Assembly: GCF_014652235.1 (NCBI RefSeq)
Contig: NZ_BMYK01000004.1
Span: forward strand, 351,776 to 415,775
Length of the DNA: 64,000 nucleotides
Reading direction: 5' to 3'
Source: Pseudorhodoferax aquiterrae
GTDB taxonomy: Bacteria > Pseudomonadota > Gammaproteobacteria > Burkholderiales > Burkholderiaceae_C
Shown here: in pieces, positions 59,626 to 64,000 of the stretch
How the letters are laid out: the number at the start of each line of letters is the position of its first letter
Numbering within the stretch: the stretch's first letter is position 1
The notes under the pieces: generated by a model
What the model saw: only the letters and a program-made list of their open reading frames with translations
Database searches by the model: none
What the model was told of the DNA's origin: nothing
Made by a program: the position numbers and the translations under genes

Positions 59626-60612
59626 TCAATCCAACCGTGCACCCGACTCCTGCACGAGCTTCTGCCAGATCGGCAGGTCCTTCTTGTAGACGGCCTCGAA
59701 GTCGCGCACGCCGTTGGCGGCGGTCTCGAAGCCCATGGACGTGATGCGCGCGCGCACGTCCTCCATCTGGCCGATGGCCTGGACCTCGCGCGCCACGCGT
59801 TCGACGATCTCGCGCGGCGTGCCGGCCGGCGCGGCCATGCCGATGAAGCCGACCACGCCGTACACGTCGTCGGTCATGCCCTGCTCGAGCAGCGTGGGCA
59901 CCTCGGGCAGCACGCTCATGCGGCGCGGGCCGGTCACACCGACGATGCGCAGCCGGCCCGTCTCGGCGTGCGGCTTGACGCCGAGTGCGCTGGCATAGGC
60001 CATCTGCACCTGGCCGCCGATCAGGTCCTGCAGCATGGGCGCCTCGCCCTTGTAGGCCACGTGCACCATGTCGGCGTTCTGCACGCGGCTCATGTGCGCA
60101 CCGGCCAGGTGGGCATGCGAGCCGATGCCGTAGGAGCCGTACGAGACCTTGCCCTTGTGGGCGGCCATGTAGGCCAGCAGCTCGGGGCCGGTCTTCACGG
60201 GCACGCTGGGGTGCACGGCCAGCGTGATCGGCGCGGCCGCCAGCTGCGAGACCAGCGCCAGTTCCTTCTGCGGGTTGTAGGGCAGCTTGGTGTAGAGGAA
60301 CTGGTTGATCAGGATGGAGGTGCTCAGCGTCACCAGCAGCGTGTAGCCGTCCGGCGCGGCCTTGGCCACCGTGTCCGTACCCAGGATGCCGCCGGCGCCG
60401 GCCTTGTTGTCGATGACCACGGGCTGGCCGAGACGCGCGGCCAGCTTGTCGCCGAACACCCGCGCGATCACGTCGGTCGCCCCGCCGGCCTGGTAGGGCA
60501 CCACCACGCGGATGGGCTTGTTCGGGTACGCCTGGGCGTGCACGGACGGCAGGAAGGCGGCGCTGGCGCACAAGGCCAGCAGATGGCGGCGGTGGAACGC
60601 GGAACGGGGCAT
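59626..60612 (-). CDS. tripartite tricarboxylate transporter substrate-binding protein (Bug/TctC)
   Basis: 328 residues with a signal peptide (RRHLLALCASAAFLPSVHAQA). YPNKPIRVVVPYQAGGATDVIAR, NKAGAGGILGTDTVAKAAPDGYTLL and HVAYKGEAPMLQDLIGGQVQM are the Bug-family pattern. Bug proteins are hugely expanded in Comamonadaceae and Alcaligenaceae and bind carboxylates, amides or vitamins. No TctA/TctB membrane subunits are nearby; an AEC carrier is next downstream. ATG 60612. Confidence 0.94.
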   Translation of the reverse strand: MPRSAFHRRHLLALCASAAFLPSVHAQAYPNKPIRVVVPYQAGGATDVIARVFGDKLAARLGQPVVIDNKAGAGGILGTDTVAKAAPDGYTLLVTLSTSILINQFLYTKLPYNPQKELALVSQLAAAPITLAVHPSVPVKTGPELLAYMAAHKGKVSYGSYGIGSHAHLAGAHMSRVQNADMVHVAYKGEAPMLQDLIGGQVQMAYASALGVKPHAETGRLRIVGVTGPRRMSVLPEVPTLLEQGMTDDVYGVVGFIGMAAPAGTPREIVERVAREVQAIGQMEDVRARITSMGFETAANGVRDFEAVYKKDLPIWQKLVQESGARLD

Positions 60613-60801
60613 GCGGTGGGGTCTCCTGGAAGAGGTGATGGTGCGGCGCATTCTTGATGCAGGGGCGGTGCCGGTGCATCCGGGTTTGCGGGGAGCCGCG
60701 TCCCGCCGGCGACACCCCTGCGGCCGGCGGGCCCGTTGCCGGGCTTTGTATGATCCGGCGCCCGCCGGCCGCCGCCGGGCGGCGCCCCTCCCCACGCTCC
60801 C

Positions 60802-62871
60802 ATGGTTTCCGGTCTCAACGTCGCCCAGCAAGAAGCAGTCAACTACATGCACGGCCCCTGCCTGGTGCTGGCAGGGGCGGGCTCGGGCAAGACGCGCGTG
60901 ATCACGGCCAAGATCGCGCGGCTGATCCAGGCCGGCGTGCCGGCCAAGAGCGTGGCCGCCATCACCTTCACGAACAAGGCCGCGGCCGAGATGCGCGAGC
61001 GTGCCAAGGGCCTGATCGGCAAGCCGGCCAAGGACGTGGTGATCTGCACCTTCCACGCGCTGGGCGTGCGCATCGTGCGCGAGGACGGCCACCGCGTGGG
61101 GCTGAAGGCGCAGTTCAGCATCCTGGACAGCGACGACGTGACCTCCATCCTCAAGGACGCCGGCGGCACCACCGACGCGGCCACCGCGCGCCAGTGGCAG
61201 TGGACGATCAGCAAGTGGAAGAACATGGGCCTGTCGTCCGCCCAGGCCGAGGAGGTGGCCGCGGACGACAACGAGCGCATCATCGCGCGCATCATGGCGC
61301 GCTACGAGGAGCGGCTCACGGCCTATCAGAGCGTGGACTTCGACGACCTGATCGGCCTGCCGCTGCGCCTCTTGCGCGACCATGAAGAGGTGCGCGAGAA
61401 ATGGCAGCGCGTGCTGGGCCATGTGCTGGTCGACGAATACCAGGACACCAACGCCACGCAGTACGAGGTGCTGAAGCTGCTGGTCGGGCAGCGCGCGCGC
61501 TTCACGGCCGTGGGCGACGACGACCAGTCCATCTACGGCTGGCGCGGCGCCACGCTGGACAACTTGAAGCGCCTGCCGGTCGACTACCCGAACCTCAAGG
61601 TCATCAAGCTCGAGCAGAACTACCGCTCCACGAGCGCCATCCTGCGCGCGGCCAACAACGTGATCGGGCCCAACCCCAAGCTGTTCCCCAAGACGCTGTT
61701 CTCCGAACTGGGCGAGGGCGAGCCCGTGCGCATCGTCGACGCGGACAGCGAGGAGCACGAGGCCGAGCGCGTGGTGGCGCGCATCCAGTCGCTGCGCGCC
61801 AACTCGGTGCACAAGGACTTTCGCCATTTCGCCGTGCTGTACCGCGCCAACCACCAGGCCAAGCCCTTCGAGAAGGCGCTGCGCAAGGCGCAGATTCCCT
61901 ACAAGGTCTCGGGCGGCACGAGCTTCTTCGACCGCGCCGAGATCAAGGACCTGTGCGCCTGGTTCCGGCTGTGGATCAACAACAACGACGACCCGGCCTT
62001 CCTGCGCGCCGTGACCGTGCCCAAGCGCGGCATCGGCCACCAGACGCTGGGCCAGCTCGGCGTGTACGCCACGCAGTACAAGCTTTCGCTGTTCGAGTCG
62101 CTGTTCTCGTCCTCGCTGGCCAGCCTGTTGCCGCGCCGCGGCTACGAGAGCCTGGTGGAGTTCGGCCGCTACGTGAACGACCTGGAGTACCGCGCGCGCC
62201 AGACCATGGGGGCCGAGGCCGCACGCGCCTTCATGATGGAGTGGCTCAAGGAGATCGGCTACGAACAGCACCTCTACGACAACGAGGAGAGCGAGGCTGC
62301 CGCCGCGACGCGCTGGTCCAACGTGATGGACTTCGTGGACTGGATGTCGGGCCGCTGCGGCGGGCAGATCGACGACGCGGCCGGCGTCACCACGCAGTCG
62401 GAGGTGAAGTCGCTCATGGAGGTCGCGCAGACCATCTCGCTGCTCTCCACCATGAGCGAGCGCGAGCAGGACCAGGACCTCGTCACGCTGTCCACGCTGC
62501 ACGCTTCCAAGGGCCTGGAGTGGCCGCACGTGGTGCTGGTGGGGGTGAACGAGGGCATGCTGCCGTTCAAGCTCGACGACGACGACGGCCGCCAGCAGAA
62601 GGTCAGCGACGAGACCGCGCAGCGCCTGCAGGAGGAGCGCCGCCTCATGTACGTGGGCATCACGCGCGCGCAGCGCACGCTGGCCGTGAGCTGGACGCGC
62701 AAGCGCAAGAAGGGCCGCGACCTGGTGCCGGCCCAGCCCAGCCGCTTCATCGCCGAAATGGGGCTGGACAAGGCCACGGTGAAGGAAGACCCGCGCGAGA
62801 AGCTGCGCCAGCTGCGCGCGGAGTTCGCGGCCAAGAAGGCGGCCGGCGCCGCGCCGGAGAAGAGCGCATGA
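60802..62871 (+). CDS. Rep/UvrD family ATP-dependent DNA helicase
   Basis: 689-residue superfamily 1A helicase. Q-motif GLNVAQQEAV, Walker A LAGAGSGKTRVI (near 27-38), Walker B VLVDEYQDTN, motif III GDDDQSIYGWRGA, motif IV EQNYRSTSAIL, motif V TLHASKGLEW and motif VI MYVGITRAQRTL are complete. Size and sequence are closer to Rep than to UvrD. The 189-bp gap upstream is shared with the divergent TctC gene. Its TGA overlaps the next ATG. Confidence 0.94.
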   Translation: MVSGLNVAQQEAVNYMHGPCLVLAGAGSGKTRVITAKIARLIQAGVPAKSVAAITFTNKAAAEMRERAKGLIGKPAKDVVICTFHALGVRIVREDGHRVGLKAQFSILDSDDVTSILKDAGGTTDAATARQWQWTISKWKNMGLSSAQAEEVAADDNERIIARIMARYEERLTAYQSVDFDDLIGLPLRLLRDHEEVREKWQRVLGHVLVDEYQDTNATQYEVLKLLVGQRARFTAVGDDDQSIYGWRGATLDNLKRLPVDYPNLKVIKLEQNYRSTSAILRAANNVIGPNPKLFPKTLFSELGEGEPVRIVDADSEEHEAERVVARIQSLRANSVHKDFRHFAVLYRANHQAKPFEKALRKAQIPYKVSGGTSFFDRAEIKDLCAWFRLWINNNDDPAFLRAVTVPKRGIGHQTLGQLGVYATQYKLSLFESLFSSSLASLLPRRGYESLVEFGRYVNDLEYRARQTMGAEAARAFMMEWLKEIGYEQHLYDNEESEAAAATRWSNVMDFVDWMSGRCGGQIDDAAGVTTQSEVKSLMEVAQTISLLSTMSEREQDQDLVTLSTLHASKGLEWPHVVLVGVNEGMLPFKLDDDDGRQQKVSDETAQRLQEERRLMYVGITRAQRTLAVSWTRKRKKGRDLVPAQPSRFIAEMGLDKATVKEDPREKLRQLRAEFAAKKAAGAAPEKSA

Positions 62872-63305
62872 AACCGGCGGGGATGGGCGGCCTGTGCGGC
62901 CTTGTGTTGTTGCTGGCCGCCTCGGCCCAGGCCCAGACCACCGATTCCACGCCCGCCTGCCCCGCGCCGCACGAAATGCGCGCGCTCCACCTCTATGGCA
63001 CCTGGCAGGCGCAGTGGCAGGGCGAGGACGCGCCCGGCGCCACGCTGCAGCTCGAACGCCATCCGGAGCTGGGCGACAGCGTGCGCGGCCGCGTCGAGCG
63101 CGACGGCACCACGGCGCTGCTGGCCGGCGATGTGGACGATGGCGACCTCACGCTGGAGGAGTCGCGCGACGGCAAGCGCATCTCGGCCACCTGGATCGGT
63201 CGTGTCGATGCGGACTCCTGTGGCAAGCTGATCCGCGGCACCTGGACCGATGCCGACACCGAGGCCAGGCGCGAATTCGTGCTGCGCCGTGCCGCGGGTT
63301 GGTGA
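62868..63305 (+). CDS. small secreted hypothetical protein
   Basis: 145 residues. Signal peptide MKPAGMGGLCGLVLLLAASAQAQ, then a domain with two cysteines (TPACPAP, DADSCGKL) and many beta-like segments (LYGTWQAQWQGEDAPGATLQLERHPELG; KLIRGTWTD). I do not recognise the family. Coupled to the helicase by ATGA and 38 bases before pldA, so perhaps associated with the envelope. Confidence 0.8.
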   Translation: MKPAGMGGLCGLVLLLAASAQAQTTDSTPACPAPHEMRALHLYGTWQAQWQGEDAPGATLQLERHPELGDSVRGRVERDGTTALLAGDVDDGDLTLEESRDGKRISATWIGRVDADSCGKLIRGTWTDADTEARREFVLRRAAGW

Positions 63306-63343
63306 TGAACGCTCTTTCTTTCCCGCTCTGCAAAGGACTTTCC

Positions 63344-64000
63344 ATGGCTGGTCTTTCCCCGCTGCTGCGCCCCGCGCCGCTCGCCGCCTTGCTGCTCGGT
63401 GTGGGCGCACTGCCTGCCGCGCAGGCCCAGACCGGCCCTGTGCCGAGCTGGCAGACCTGCGCGGCCCAGGCCGGCGACGATGCCGCGCGGCTGCGCTGCT
63501 TCGACGCCTGGGCGCGCCAGCAGCAGGCCGAGGCCGCGGCCGTCAACGCCAGGGCGGCTGCCAACGTCCCCAAGGACGGCCCCACCATCAACAAGCCCGA
63601 CAGCACGGGCGCGACGGCCACCACGGCCGTGGCCAGCACCGCGGTGCCGACGGCAGCGCCCGAGGCGCCCGTGGTGCCGCGTTGCCACGACACGCGCTAT
63701 TCCACGCTCTCGCGGATCTGGGAACTGGAGTCCGGCACCGACTGCGGCGAGTTCGGCCTGCGCGGTTACCGGCCCATCACGCTGTCGCTCGCGCAGTCCA
63801 GCAGCGTGAACCGCACGCCCGGCACGCCCAACCCCGAGAACCAGTCCGACGAGACCAACGAATACCGTCGCACCGAGGCGCGCATCCAGCTGTCGGTGCG
63901 GACCAAGGTGGCGCAGGGCCTGCTGACGCCGCGCGAGGGCAGTGCCGTGGACTCGCTGTGGTTCGCCTACTCGCAGCAGTCGTTCTGGCAGGTGTTCACG
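63344..64000 (+). CDS. pldA: outer-membrane phospholipase A, 5' part (runs off the window)
   Basis: 219 codons with no stop before the window ends. Signal peptide MAGLSPLLRPAPLAALLLG with PAAQAQT, a linker rich in Ala/Thr/Pro (80-120), then RYSTLSRIWELESGTDCGEFGLRGYRPITLSLAQSS and, at the end, LWFAYSQQSFWQVFT, which match the first strands of OMPLA/PldA. The catalytic His and Ser would lie beyond 64000. AAAGGACT precedes the ATG. This enzyme degrades phospholipids misplaced in the outer leaflet. Confidence 0.9.
   Translation, partial: MAGLSPLLRPAPLAALLLGVGALPAAQAQTGPVPSWQTCAAQAGDDAARLRCFDAWARQQQAEAAAVNARAAANVPKDGPTINKPDSTGATATTAVASTAVPTAAPEAPVVPRCHDTRYSTLSRIWELESGTDCGEFGLRGYRPITLSLAQSSSVNRTPGTPNPENQSDETNEYRRTEARIQLSVRTKVAQGLLTPREGSAVDSLWFAYSQQSFWQVFT

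Overview
The window is about 70% G+C, gene-dense chromosomal DNA with many 4-base ATGA overlaps and frequent GTG/TTG starts. Gene content suggests a betaproteobacterium of the order Burkholderiales, probably family Comamonadaceae. The signs are a Bug/TctC-type periplasmic binding protein, a PEP-CTERM protein, type III pantothenate kinase, NtaA-like monooxygenase, met ABC transporter and a pqqABCDE operon. The assignment is inference from gene types; no marker RNA is present. I see no rRNA, tRNA, CRISPR array, prophage or intact insertion sequence.

Layout. 1-3832: a sulfur/methionine island with an FMN reductase divergent from metN-metI-metQ and an acireductone dioxygenase. 3851-7330 (minus): two unusual genes, a GXSXG alpha/beta-hydrolase and a protein fusing another alpha/beta-hydrolase to a subtilisin-like protease. 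7521-12489: groES-groEL (a GroEL without the GGM tail), then an LLM-type flavin monooxygenase and a FAD/NAD(P)-binding protein. 12715-16150: a flavin-dependent halogenase-like gene and, divergently, an AprA-like flavoprotein gene broken by an in-frame TAG plus its 2x[4Fe-4S] ferredoxin. 16147-19138 (minus): proline iminopeptidase-like hydrolase, histidine kinase and LuxR-type regulator in one overlapping operon, divergent from pqqABCDE (19319-22551, with an attenuator after pqqA). 22609-25150: TPR/glycosyltransferase-like protein and a RibD-C/DHFR-like reductase. 25331-30969: small proteins, a four-gene set (acyl-CoA dehydrogenase, PIG-L deacetylase, NodS-like methyltransferase, family 2 glycosyltransferase) and a RecQ helicase. 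30989-39419 (minus): a four-gene signalling operon of outer-membrane barrel, FecR protein, CHASE2 adenylate cyclase and HD-GYP phosphodiesterase. 39728-46121: LysR/GST pair, a three-domain flavoprotein fusion, a CsbD-like protein, a PEP-CTERM protein and a SPOR protein. 46193-51675: GGDEF/EAL protein and molybdopterin oxidoreductase, overlapping tail to tail. 51698-60612: peptidase/amidohydrolase genes, a LysR regulator, coaX, amidase, AEC transporter and TctC protein. 60802-64000: Rep/UvrD helicase, a small secreted protein and the 5' part of pldA (outer-membrane phospholipase A), which runs off the window.

The most striking non-coding feature is a 221-bp element present three times (12490-12710, 24373-24593 inverted, 41371-41591). 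Copies are exactly equal in length, about 92-96% identical, bounded by 18-bp terminal inverted repeats and rich in hairpins. In all three cases the same end abuts the stop codon of a gene on the same strand. The strongest candidates for undescribed systems are the hydrolase/hydrolase-subtilase pair, this 3'-end element, the acyl-CoA dehydrogenase/PIG-L/NodS/GT2 cluster and the barrel-FecR-cyclase-HD-GYP operon.
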